Source: Candidatus Contendibacter sp. (lineage in GTDB: Bacteria; Pseudomonadota; Gammaproteobacteria; Competibacterales; Competibacteraceae). From it: a DNA stretch of 37,623 nucleotides. A program made the translations under genes and the position numbers. Of this stretch, positions 26,049-33,475 are shown one piece after another. Where the stretch lies: positions 1 through 37,623 of the forward strand of contig WBUJ01000020.1 of the NCBI GenBank assembly GCA_008933795.1, read 5' to 3'. Positions within the stretch are counted from its first letter, which is position 1; each line of letters opens with the position of its first letter. A model generated the notes under the pieces. The model made no database searches. It had not been told where the DNA came from and saw only the letters and a program-made list of their open reading frames with translations.

Positions 26049-27176
26049 GTGAAGTACATCGACGAATTTCGCGACGGCGCGACGGCGCGCGGGCTGGCGC
26101 GGCGAATCGTGCAAGAAGCGCGGCCCGACCGGCGCTATCACCTGATGGAATTCTGCGGCGGCCACACCCACGCCATCTATCGCCATGGCATCCCGAATTT
26201 GCTGCCGGCCAGCGTCCGCATGATCCACGGACCCGGTTGCCCGGTGTGCGTGTTGCCCATCGGTCGTCTGGACCAGGCGCTGGACCTCGCCACCCGGCCT
26301 GAGGTCATCCTGTGCAGCTACGGCGACATGCTGCGGGTGCCCGGTTCGGGCGGGCGCAGCCTGCTCAAGGCCAAAGCGGCGGGCGCTGACATCCGCATGA
26401 TCTATTCCGCCACCGACGCCCTGACGCTGGCGCAACGACATCCCGACCGCGAAGTGGTGTTCTTCGCCATCGGCTTCGAGACGACGACTCCGCCCACGGC
26501 TCTGATCATCCAACAGGCGGCGCAACTCGATCTGCCCAATTTTACCGTGTTCTGCAACCACGTCCTCACGCCCCCGGCCATTGTTCATCTGCTGGCCGCG
26601 CCCGAGGCGCGCGAACTGGAAGCGGTTCCCATCGACGGTTTCCTGGGGCCGGCGCATGTCAGCGTGGTGATTGGCAGCGAGCCCTATGAACGTTTCGCCC
26701 ACGACTACCAGCGGCCGGTGGTGATCGCCGGTTTCGAGCCACTGGACGTGATGCAATCCATCCTGATGCTGGTTTGCCAGCTTAACGAGGGCCGCGCCGA
26801 GGTGGAAAATCAGTACACCCGCGCCGTGACCCACGAGGGCAACCGCAAGGCCCAGCGACTCATGGCCGACGTGTTCGAGCCGCGCCCGGTGTTCGAGTGG
26901 CGCGGCCTGGGACCCATTCCCCACAGCGCGCTGCAAATCCGGGAACGTTACGCCCGGTTCGACGCCGAGCGCCGCTTTCCGATGACGGAGCGAACGGCGA
27001 CCGAGCCGCGCGCCTGTCTGTGCGGGGCCATTCTGCGCGGGGTCAAAAAGCCGACCGACTGCAAGCTGTTCGATACCGCCTGCACTCCGGAAACCCCACT
27101 GGGCGCATGCATGGTCTCGTCGGAAGGCGCGTGCGCAGCCTATTACCGCTACGGGCGCTATCAGGAGGTCGCATGA
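26049..27176 (+). CDS. hypD: Hydrogenase maturation protein HypD
   Basis: The product is 375 residues. HypD is an iron-sulfur scaffold that assembles the Fe(CN)2CO group with HypC. FCGGHTHAIYRHG near residue 36 and GPGCPVCV near residue 64 hold the catalytic cysteines. The C-terminal cluster region contains CLCGAILRGVKKPTDC and ACTPETPLGACMVSSEGAC. The start codon is a GTG at 26049, with GGGGCGAG about a dozen bases upstream. The 111-base gap in front holds a short hairpin (GCCAGC 25953-25958 with GCTGGC 25967-25972) but no clear terminator. It overlaps hypE by four bases. Confidence 0.95.
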   Translation: MKYIDEFRDGATARGLARRIVQEARPDRRYHLMEFCGGHTHAIYRHGIPNLLPASVRMIHGPGCPVCVLPIGRLDQALDLATRPEVILCSYGDMLRVPGSGGRSLLKAKAAGADIRMIYSATDALTLAQRHPDREVVFFAIGFETTTPPTALIIQQAAQLDLPNFTVFCNHVLTPPAIVHLLAAPEARELEAVPIDGFLGPAHVSVVIGSEPYERFAHDYQRPVVIAGFEPLDVMQSILMLVCQLNEGRAEVENQYTRAVTHEGNRKAQRLMADVFEPRPVFEWRGLGPIPHSALQIRERYARFDAERRFPMTERTATEPRACLCGAILRGVKKPTDCKLFDTACTPETPLGACMVSSEGACAAYYRYGRYQEVA

Positions 27177-28228
27177 ACGCACCGCCCGTTCGCCGCCCGT
27201 TCGCGGGCCGGCTGGATTTCGAGCACGGGCAGGTCGAGTTGAGCCATGGCAGCGGCGGAAGGGCCATGGCGCAACTGGTTGAGGAACTGTTCGCGGCCGC
27301 TTTCCGCAATCCTTGGCTCGACCAGCGCAACGACCAAGCCTGCCTGGACTTGCCGCCCGGCCGCATCGCCCTGACCACCGACAGCTATGTGGTCTCACCG
27401 CTGTTCTTTCCGGGCGGCGACATCGGTTCGCTGGCGGTGCATGGCACGGTGAACGATCTGGCGATGGCCGGCGCCCGGCCGCTGCATCTCTCCGCCGGCT
27501 TCATTCTGGAAGCCGGTTTTCCGCTGGCCGATCTCAAGCGCATCGTGGAATCCATGGCGGGCGCGGCGCGGGCGGCGGGCGTGAGCATCGTCACCGGCGA
27601 CACCAAGGTCGTCGAGCGCGGCAAAGGCGATGGCGTGTTCATCAACACCACCGGCATCGGCGTGATTCCCGAGGGCGTCCAGCTTTCCGGCGACCGTGCG
27701 CGTCCCGGCGACTGTATTCTGCTCAGCGGAACCCTCGGCGATCATGGCGTGGCGGTGATGTCGCAACGCGCTGGCCTCGAATTCGAGACCAACCTTGAAT
27801 CCGACAGCGCCGCCCTGCACGAACTGGTGGCGGTGATGATCGCAGCGGCGCCGGGGTTGCGCTGCCTGCGCGATCCCACTCGTGGCGGCTTGGCGGCCAC
27901 GTTGAACGAATTGGCCGCGCAATCCGGCGTCGGGATGCATCTCCGGGAAGCGGCTATTCCAGTTCGGCCCGAAGTGGCGGCGGCCTGCGAACTGCTGGGT
28001 CTGGACCCGCTGTACGTCGCCAACGAAGGCAAGCTGATAGCGGTTTGTCCGCCCGAAGATGTCGAGCGGGTGCTGGCGGCGCTGCGTGCTCATCCGTTGG
28101 GCGCGGCGGCGGCGCTCATCGGCACGGTGCGGGAAGACCCGCATTATTTCGTCACCATGGAAACCGTCTTCGGCGGCAATCGCCTGGTGGACTGGCTGAG
28201 TGGCGAGCAATTGCCGCGCATCTGCTAA
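27173..28228 (+). CDS. hypE: Hydrogenase maturation protein HypE
   Basis: The product is 351 residues. HypE dehydrates the thiocarbamate on its C-terminal Cys to thiocyanate, the source of the CN ligands. The chain ends in PRIC, the required C-terminal Cys. ELSHGSGGRAM near residue 24 and the GDxG-type metal/ATP motifs (VHGTVNDLAMAGARP and ATP-binding CLRDPTRGGLAATLNE) are intact. CAGGAGG precedes the ATG at 27173. It is the last gene of the operon here; hypA, hypB and hypF, also needed, must lie elsewhere. Confidence 0.95.
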   Translation: MNAPPVRRPFAGRLDFEHGQVELSHGSGGRAMAQLVEELFAAAFRNPWLDQRNDQACLDLPPGRIALTTDSYVVSPLFFPGGDIGSLAVHGTVNDLAMAGARPLHLSAGFILEAGFPLADLKRIVESMAGAARAAGVSIVTGDTKVVERGKGDGVFINTTGIGVIPEGVQLSGDRARPGDCILLSGTLGDHGVAVMSQRAGLEFETNLESDSAALHELVAVMIAAAPGLRCLRDPTRGGLAATLNELAAQSGVGMHLREAAIPVRPEVAAACELLGLDPLYVANEGKLIAVCPPEDVERVLAALRAHPLGAAAALIGTVREDPHYFVTMETVFGGNRLVDWLSGEQLPRIC

Positions 28229-28374
28229 CGAGTCGATTGCCAAGGTTCTTGATACGCCGTGACGGGTGTGTGATCGGTAAATTTTCTTGCGCTGCAACAT
28301 AATTTGCGTTATGATGTTCTTAATTGGTGGCGCTAAAGCATGTAAATTATAGTGTTTATCGGTAGTTGGATGGT
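28229..28374. other. Intergenic region after hypE with PHA-type operator
   Basis: No gene is visible. The stretch becomes AT-rich and holds the operator-like palindrome at 28287-28299, followed by several AT-rich words (for example TTATAG near 28348) that could be a -10. No terminator for the hydrogenase operon was recognised. Confidence 0.4.
28287..28299 (-). promoter_or_regulatory. PhaR/PhbF-type operator, copy 3
   Basis: The minus strand reads TGTTGCAGCGCAA, an exact TG-N-TGC-N3-GCAA match; the core TTGCGCTGCAA is palindromic. It lies upstream of the small genes at 28375 and 28559, so one of them may belong to the same regulon as the phasin gene. Confidence 0.5.
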
Positions 28375-28551
28375 ATGGACAGTACCCGCCCGAAAGGGCG
28401 CGGATCGCGTGGATTGGATATTCAGAGCGCGAAACCCGCACCATGCATGTTGCCTCCAAGCTTGGATCGGACTGGGTTCGATCTTTCCGGATACCTAACT
28501 TTGGAGGACGCGCTGGTTCCTTGCTTGGTTGGACGGGAGTCGGTCGCGTGA
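28375..28551 (+). CDS. Possible small hypothetical protein
   Basis: An ATG-initiated frame of 58 residues, MDSTRPKGRGSRG to the end at VGRESVA. It is Arg- and Pro-rich at the start, with a short LTLEDALVPCLV segment near the end. No family is recognised and the ribosome-binding site is weak. It ends eight bases before the next gene and begins 76 bases after a PHA-type operator, which are the only reasons to consider it. Confidence 0.25.
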   Translation: MDSTRPKGRGSRGLDIQSAKPAPCMLPPSLDRTGFDLSGYLTLEDALVPCLVGRESVA

Positions 28552-28558
28552 AGTACTC

Positions 28559-28762
28559 ATGAAGGAATTATTCAAGATTGCTGTATGTGCGGTTGTGGTG
28601 CTGGCGCTTTCCCCGATAGCCGGTTTCTGGATTGTTGCGCTGGTGGGCGCGGGTTTGCTCCTGCTGCCGATAAGCGTTGCTATCGCGACAACCTGTCCAG
28701 AAACTTGGAAACATATCGAGAACAGCTTGTTTTCGCGAACCTCTTCCCTGTCCGCGTCTTGA
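28559..28762 (+). CDS. Small two-helix membrane protein, function unknown
   Basis: The product is 67 residues. Two hydrophobic segments, IAVCAVVVLALSPIAGFWIVAL and VGAGLLLLPISVAIA, predict a small inner-membrane protein, followed by a short polar tail. No family is recognised. The start at 28559 has only a weak purine stretch upstream. An intrinsic terminator follows 38 bases after the stop, which supports a real transcript ending here. Confidence 0.5.
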   Translation: MKELFKIAVCAVVVLALSPIAGFWIVALVGAGLLLLPISVAIATTCPETWKHIENSLFSRTSSLSAS

Positions 28763-28800
28763 ATAATTAGAAAAACATCGCGGATATTGAGTAGGTTAAA

Positions 28801-28824
28801 AACCCGGCGAGGCCGGGTTTTTTT
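28801..28824 (+). terminator. Rho-independent terminator
   Basis: AACCCGGC (28801-28808), loop GAG, GCCGGGTT (28812-28819), then a run of T to 28824. The stem is perfect and is preceded by AAA, so it could extend further and also work in reverse. It ends the transcript of the small membrane-protein gene. Confidence 0.9.
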
Positions 28825-28864
28825 ATTGGGACCTAATCATACAGTCCTCTGGCGAGGTAGCCCC

Positions 28865-29566
28865 ATGGAGCTAACCACCAGCTTCCTGGCCGCCTTCCTG
28901 ATCGGCCTGAGCGGGGGGGCGCACTGTTTTGGAATGTGCGGTGGCATCGTCGGGGCGCTGACCCTGGGACTGCCGGCGACACCCGGACGGCCGCTGCTTG
29001 GCCGGTTGCCATTTTTGCTGGCCTACAACCTGGGCCGGTTGCTCAGTTATGTTGTCGCCGGAATGCTGGCGGGCGGCTTCGGCGCCTGGGCGACGCATCT
29101 GATGTCGGTGCATCAGGCGCAGTTGACGCTACAGATTCTGGCCGGGCTGTTTATGATCCTGCTGGGGTTGTATCTGGCCGGCTGGTGGAGCGGACTGGCG
29201 CGGGTGGAACAGGCCGGTGGGCGATTGTGGCGCCGGATCGAGCCGCTGGGCCGGCGGCTGTTGCCGGTGCGCACGCCCGCCCAAGCGCTCGGCATCGGCC
29301 TGGTGTGGGGCTGGCTGCCGTGTGGACTGGTCTACAGCGCGCTGGTGTGGGCGATGGGCGCGGGCGGGGCGCTGAACGGCGGCCTGCTGATGCTGTGCTT
29401 TGGCCTGGGCACGCTGCCGGCGCTGCTGGCGATGGGCGCGTTCGCGGCGACGCTGGCGGGTTTTATCCGCCAGCCCTGGGTGCGTCAGGTCGCCGGTGCG
29501 CTGGTTATCGGGTTCGGTATTTACGAAATCACCTTGGCGGCGCGAATGATTCTTCAGGGCGCGTGA
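28865..29566 (+). CDS. TauE/SafE-family (UreH-like) membrane protein
   Basis: The product is 233 residues with about six membrane helices. The N-terminal FLIGLSGGAHCFGMCGGIVGAL is the signature HCxGMCGG of a DsbD/UreH-like transporter subfamily often annotated as sulfite exporter TauE/SafE. Members are often found beside cytochrome oxidase assembly genes and may move metals or reductant. WGWLPCGLVYSALVWA is the matching second-half motif. The ATG at 28865 follows GAGG. The 3' end overlaps the end of the convergent small gene by 13 bases. Substrate is unknown. Confidence 0.82.
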   Translation: MELTTSFLAAFLIGLSGGAHCFGMCGGIVGALTLGLPATPGRPLLGRLPFLLAYNLGRLLSYVVAGMLAGGFGAWATHLMSVHQAQLTLQILAGLFMILLGLYLAGWWSGLARVEQAGGRLWRRIEPLGRRLLPVRTPAQALGIGLVWGWLPCGLVYSALVWAMGAGGALNGGLLMLCFGLGTLPALLAMGAFAATLAGFIRQPWVRQVAGALVIGFGIYEITLAARMILQGA

Positions 29567-29856
29567 ACCGGTGGCATCAACGAACCGGTCGGAAAATGCT
29601 CTAGCGCCGCTGGATGATCCTGAAACGGACTGTGCCGGTCGGCCTGCGTGGGATGGCGGGTATAGCGCGCCTCGGTGAACAGGCTGAGGTCGGTCAAACC
29701 GAGCTCCCGCACCAGCGCCCGGCTAGCGGCATCATCAGCCCGTTGCGAACGCCACGCCGCGTCCACCAGCGTCAGCCCGAACAGCAACAACAGGGTCGCC
29801 AGCACGGTCAGGGCGACATTGGACTGGCGGGGATGGGGAAGCGGTTGCAGCGGCAT
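29554..29856 (-). CDS. Conserved small membrane-anchored protein, function unknown
   Basis: The product is 100 residues. One N-terminal helix (VALTVLATLLLLFGLTLVDAA) is followed by a soluble tail containing VRELGLTDLSLFTEARYTRH and FQDHPAALEHFPTGSLMPP. I recognise this tail as recurring in other gammaproteobacterial small proteins, without a known function. The start at 29856 has only GGAA upstream. A 63-bp copy of its central coding sequence recurs after nirD (36277-36339). It converges with and slightly overlaps the TauE-like gene. Confidence 0.65.
   Translation of the reverse strand: MPLQPLPHPRQSNVALTVLATLLLLFGLTLVDAAWRSQRADDAASRALVRELGLTDLSLFTEARYTRHPTQADRHSPFQDHPAALEHFPTGSLMPPVHAP
29650..29712 (-). 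repeat. 63-bp repeat, intact copy inside the small protein gene
   Basis: This segment encodes the VRELGLTDLSLFTEARYTRH part of the 100-residue protein. It matches 36277-36339 at 60 of 63 positions in the same orientation. This copy sits inside an intact reading frame, so it is probably the original type. Confidence 0.8.
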
Positions 29857-29929
29857 GGGAAAGGATTCCGGGGCGGGCGACAAGCCGTAGCATACCCCAG
29901 ATGCTTCACGCGGGGATGGGCAGGCCCGA

Positions 29930-31654
29930 TTAGCCCCGGTGCAACAGGTACAGCAGCACGAGATTGGCGAGCAGCGAAAGCAGCGCCACGCCGCGCCAGA
30001 AACCGACCGGATTGCGTTCCAGCAACGACGGGTTGCGGCGTTCGGCGAAATCGGGATTGGGGTGCAGCAGGTCGTAGACCAGCTCCGTCTCGACCGTGTA
30101 GCGGCGCTGGGGATCGAGGCGCACGGCCTTTTCCAGCGCGCCGTCCACCCAAACCGGCAAATCCGGCCGCGCGCTCCGGGCGGAGACATAGCGCAATCGG
30201 GCCATCCCTTTCGCGCTGATTTCCCGTCCCAGCCGCTCGCCGTAGGGCAGGCGGCCCGTCAGCAGTTCGTAGGCGATGACGCCGAAGGCAAATAGATCAG
30301 AACGGGTAGTCGCCGGCTCGCCACGCAGCACTTCCGGCGCGGTGTAGTTGCGGGTGCCGAGCAGGTCGGTTTGCTCGACCGGCGAGGCGATTTCGGCGAC
30401 CCCGCCGATCTTCACCGAGCCGAAATCCATGATGCGAACCGTGCCGTGGCGGTCAATATGGATGTTTTCCGGCTTCAAATCCCGGTGCAGCATGTCCAGC
30501 CGGTGAAAGGCGCGGATGCCGCGCGCAATCTGCGTCAGAATGTCGCGCGCTTCGGCCAGCGGCGGGCGCGGGTGCTCGGCCATCCATTGCCGCAAAGTCT
30601 GGCCGTCGAGATACTCCAGCACGTGATAGAGGAAGCGCCGCCGCTGCGCCGGCTCGATCACCTTGAGTACATGCGGGCTGTCAACGCGCCGGCCCACCCA
30701 TTCCTCGTGCCGGAACCGTTCCAGATAGGCCGGATCGTCCTCGAAGTTGACCGACGGCGTTTTCAACACCACCTGCCGCCCGGCGTCCGGGTCGAGCGCC
30801 AGATAAAGTTGGCTGGCGGGGCTGGCGTGAATCTCCCGCAGGATGCGGTAGCCATCCAGAATCATCCCCGGCTCCAATTCCGGCGGCATCGGCAACTCGG
30901 TCAATTGCCGAAACACCGATTCGGCGTCCGGCAACGGCAACTCGTCAATGCGTAGCAACTGACAGGTCAGATTATCCGGGCTGCCGGCGGCGCGGGCGGC
31001 GGCGGTCAGGGCGCGGCAGGCGGCGTCGAGATTGTCGCCATTCGCGCCGATCAGGCGCTTGATTTCCAGCGGCGGCACGTATTCATGGACGCCGTCGGTG
31101 GTAAACAGGAACCCGTCGCCCACTTCGACCGCCAGGCTGCGGTAGTCAATGTCCAGATGCGGGTCAATGCCCAGCGCCCGGTTCAGATAAACCCGTTCCT
31201 GGCTGGCCCAATGATGGTGATCCTGGGTCAGCGGCTCCAGCGTGGCGTCGCGCAACCGCCAAATGCGGGTGTCGCCGATGTGGAAGAGGTGCGCGGTGGT
31301 GGATTTGAGCACCAGCGCGCTGAACGTGGTAACCATGCCCCGCGCCGGATCGAGCATCCGCGCGCCCTGTCCACATAGCCAGCGGTTGAGGGCGCTCAGT
31401 ACCCGCTCGGCGGAATGCCGCACCGTCCAGGAATCGGGGGTGGCGAAGTAATCGTTGAGGAAGTTCTTGACCGCGTACTCAGCGGCGTGGCGGGCCGACT
31501 CGCTGGAACTCATCCCGTCGGCGATGGCGAACGCCGCGCCCTTCAGGGTCAGCGCCTCGCCTTCCGGGATGAGCGCGCCGTGGAAGTCTTCATTGGCGGG
31601 TTTGACGCCCCGGTCGGAAAACTGACCGAGGCGGAGGCGCAGGCTGCGGGTCAT
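29930..31654 (-). CDS. PP2C phosphatase-Ser/Thr kinase fusion, linked to nitrate assimilation
   Basis: The product is 574 residues. Residues 1-240 form a PP2C-type phosphatase (ADGMSSS near 45, GDTRIWRL near 127, TDGVHEY near 188, DNLTC). Residues ~270-530 form a Hanks-type kinase with HRDLKPEN near 386 and DFGS near 408; VVLKTPS supplies the ATP-binding Lys. A C-terminal helix (LLSLLANLVLLYLL) anchors it in the membrane. Kinase and phosphatase in one chain suggest a switch that adds and removes the same phosphate. It is 20 bases downstream of nasA and probably co-transcribed. A kinase gene also lies between nirB and nasA in Pseudomonas aeruginosa as I recall, so the link to nitrate uptake looks conserved; the target is unknown. 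Confidence 0.88.
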   Translation of the reverse strand: MTRSLRLRLGQFSDRGVKPANEDFHGALIPEGEALTLKGAAFAIADGMSSSESARHAAEYAVKNFLNDYFATPDSWTVRHSAERVLSALNRWLCGQGARMLDPARGMVTTFSALVLKSTTAHLFHIGDTRIWRLRDATLEPLTQDHHHWASQERVYLNRALGIDPHLDIDYRSLAVEVGDGFLFTTDGVHEYVPPLEIKRLIGANGDNLDAACRALTAAARAAGSPDNLTCQLLRIDELPLPDAESVFRQLTELPMPPELEPGMILDGYRILREIHASPASQLYLALDPDAGRQVVLKTPSVNFEDDPAYLERFRHEEWVGRRVDSPHVLKVIEPAQRRRFLYHVLEYLDGQTLRQWMAEHPRPPLAEARDILTQIARGIRAFHRLDMLHRDLKPENIHIDRHGTVRIMDFGSVKIGGVAEIASPVEQTDLLGTRNYTAPEVLRGEPATTRSDLFAFGVIAYELLTGRLPYGERLGREISAKGMARLRYVSARSARPDLPVWVDGALEKAVRLDPQRRYTVETELVYDLLHPNPDFAERRNPSLLERNPVGFWRGVALLSLLANLVLLYLLHRG

Positions 31655-31674
31655 GGTCGAAGGATGGGGACTGT

Positions 31675-33141
31675 TCAAGCCACGTCGATCATCTGCACCG
31701 TGCCGTCCGGCATGATCTCGGCGATTTGGCCGGCGGGTTCGTCGAGGAACTGAACGACAGCCAGCGCCAAGACGGCGGTTGCGGCGATGACCAGGAAGAA
31801 CGTCGCCGGGGTCACGAACGCCAGCACGGTCAGGAACGCCACGCTGCCGACGTTGCCGTAAGCGCCACTCATGCCGGCAATTTGGCCGGTCAACCGGCGC
31901 TTGATCAGCGGCACAATGCCGTAGACCGCGCCGCACCCCGCCTGCACGAAGAACGAGCACAACACGGTTGTCGTCACCGCCGCCCACAATGGCCAGTCGC
32001 CCATGAAGCTCATCGCGCCGTAGCCGGCGGTGATGCCGACCATCACCAGGCTCAGGGTGCGCTTGCGGCCGATGCGGTCGGAGATCAGGCCACCGGCCGG
32101 TCGGGCGAACAAATTCATGATGGCGAAGCTGGAACCCACCAGACCCGCCTGCACCAGGGTCAGGCCGTACAAGTCTTTGAAATACAGAGGCAACATGGAA
32201 ACCACCGCGATTTCCGAGCCGAACGACACCCCGTAGGCGAGCGACAGAATCGCCACCTGTTTGAATTGATAACGGTGAATCTCCGGCACGACGTGACCGG
32301 TGAGCACATCGCGGTTCACGTTCAGACATTGCCAGAGGTTCCAGGCCAGCAGAGCGGCCAAGGCGATGTAGATGGCTGTGGCCGTGTCGTCACCGATCAT
32401 CTTCAGGCCAGCCGGCGAGAGCTTCCAGGTCAGGACCGCCAGCGCCGCCATCATCGGAATCTGCATGAACATATACAGCGCGAGATCGCCGCGACTGGTC
32501 ACTTCCATCGCGCCGAGTTTTTTCGGTTTGAAATACGTCGATCCTTTCGGGGTGTCGCTGGCCAGCGCGTAGAAAATCACCGAATAAACCAGCGCGATGA
32601 CGCCCGTCACCGCCACCGCCCAGCGCCAGGCGTCCGGGCCGCCGAAAGCGAGCGCGATCACCGGCAGGGACAGCGCCGCCGCCGCCGAACCAAAGTTGCC
32701 CCAGCCGCCGTAAATGCCTTCCGCCAAGCCGACCTGCTTGGCCGGGAACCATTCGGAAATCAGCCGGATGCCGATCACGAAGCTTGCACCCACGCAACCG
32801 AGCAGCAATCGGCCCATCGCCAGCATTTCGTAGGTCGTGGCGGAGGCGAAGAAGAAGCACAGCGCGCCGCACACCGCCAGCAGTGCGGCATACATGATCC
32901 GGGGGCCAAACTTGTCCACCAGCATCCCCACCAGAATCCGCACCGGAATGGTGAGCGCCACGTTCAGGATCAGCAACGCCTTGACCTGGGCGTCGGTCAG
33001 TTGAAAGGTCTCGCGGATGGAAGCCAGCAACGGCGCGTGGTTGAACCACACCACGAAACTGATGAAGAAGGCGATCCAACTGAGGTGCAGGATGCGGATA
33101 TTGCCGCTGAACGACAGCAAATTGAGTTTGGGAACGCTCAC
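31675..33141 (-). CDS. nasA: NarK/NasA-family nitrate/nitrite MFS transporter
   Basis: The product is 488 residues with about 12 membrane helices. It is a nitrate/nitrite transporter of the NNP family: FVVWFNHAPLLASIRETFQLTDAQV near the start, GLAEGIYGGWGNFGSAAAALSLP (nitrate signature 1 region) near residue 137, and QIAGMSGAYGNVGSVAFL near residue 430 (signature 2). The GTG start at 33141 is preceded by AGGAG at six bases. The neighbours nirBD indicate an assimilatory role. A sigma-54-type promoter lies about 40 bases upstream. No nitrate reductase gene is in the window. Confidence 0.92.
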   Translation of the reverse strand: MSVPKLNLLSFSGNIRILHLSWIAFFISFVVWFNHAPLLASIRETFQLTDAQVKALLILNVALTIPVRILVGMLVDKFGPRIMYAALLAVCGALCFFFASATTYEMLAMGRLLLGCVGASFVIGIRLISEWFPAKQVGLAEGIYGGWGNFGSAAAALSLPVIALAFGGPDAWRWAVAVTGVIALVYSVIFYALASDTPKGSTYFKPKKLGAMEVTSRGDLALYMFMQIPMMAALAVLTWKLSPAGLKMIGDDTATAIYIALAALLAWNLWQCLNVNRDVLTGHVVPEIHRYQFKQVAILSLAYGVSFGSEIAVVSMLPLYFKDLYGLTLVQAGLVGSSFAIMNLFARPAGGLISDRIGRKRTLSLVMVGITAGYGAMSFMGDWPLWAAVTTTVLCSFFVQAGCGAVYGIVPLIKRRLTGQIAGMSGAYGNVGSVAFLTVLAFVTPATFFLVIAATAVLALAVVQFLDEPAGQIAEIMPDGTVQMIDVA

Positions 33142-33178
33142 AAGTTACTCCTGGCCGATAGGGGGCATGACCGGCCCC

Positions 33179-33194
33179 AGCAATAGCTGGGCCA
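33179..33194 (-). promoter_or_regulatory. Sigma-54-type promoter of nasA
   Basis: The minus strand reads TGGCCCAGCTATTGCT. It matches TGGCAC-N5-TTGCW with GG and GC at the correct -24/-12 spacing. It lies about 40 bases before the nasA GTG. Confidence 0.6.
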
Positions 33195-33210
33195 AGACCG
33201 GAAATGACCT

Positions 33211-33222
33211 TGCTCATGAGCA
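33211..33222. promoter_or_regulatory. 12-bp perfect palindrome, possible operator
   Basis: TGCTCATGAGCA is perfectly symmetrical and lies 17 bases upstream of the nasA -24 element. The binding protein is unknown. Confidence 0.4.
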
Positions 33223-33236
33223 GGTTATGTCATCTT

Positions 33237-33250
33237 GGGCGCTAGCGCCC
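33237..33250. promoter_or_regulatory. 14-bp perfect palindrome, possible operator
   Basis: GGGCGCTAGCGCCC is perfectly symmetrical and lies near the middle of the divergent region. The binding protein is unknown; it could also be a transcript hairpin. Confidence 0.35.
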
Positions 33251-33377
33251 CGCCCGGTTGCTATGATTGCGCCGCATCAGCAAGGGGCAATCGGCGAGTC
33301 AGCGCGCGGTTTTCGTGCATGACCACAAACGCAGCCGGTAATGCCGCCCGGTCAGAACAGCATATAAAAATTATTAT

Positions 33378-33390
33378 TATCAATAAGTTG
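33378..33390 (+). promoter_or_regulatory. IHF-like site upstream of nirB
   Basis: TATCAATAAGTTG fits WATCAA-N4-TTR exactly. It lies in the AT-rich block just upstream of the nirB sigma-54-type promoter, as is common where DNA bending brings an enhancer-bound activator to the polymerase. Confidence 0.5.
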
Positions 33391-33406
33391 AATATATAGT
33401 TTTGAA

Positions 33407-33422
33407 TGGCATGAATTGTGCC
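33407..33422 (+). promoter_or_regulatory. Sigma-54-type promoter of nirBD
   Basis: TGGCATGAATTGTGCC matches the -24 GG and -12 GC with correct spacing; the -12 box is TGC rather than TTGC. The nirB ATG is 54 bases downstream. Confidence 0.5.
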
Positions 33423-33475
33423 AAGCCTCGTTCATCGACAAACGGCTAGCGCGTGGTTCCACGAGGCGAGATAGC

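Larger units (their letters stand above)
33142..33475. other. Divergent nasA/nirB regulatory region
   Basis: This 334-bp region has no gene. It holds one sigma-54-type promoter in each direction, an IHF-like site, and two perfect palindromes: TGCTCATGAGCA (33211-33222) and GGGCGCTAGCGCCC (33237-33250). The nasA promoter also forms a hairpin, GGCCCCAGC-AATA-GCTGGGCC (33173-33193). The right third is strongly AT-rich. I did not find a match to the NtrC consensus (TGCACC-N5-GGTGCA). Confidence 0.7.

Noticed and set aside
31726..33186. Long plus-strand frame opposite nasA
   Set aside because: Composition is His-, Gln- and Arg-rich, as expected for antisense of a membrane protein; nasA is unambiguous.
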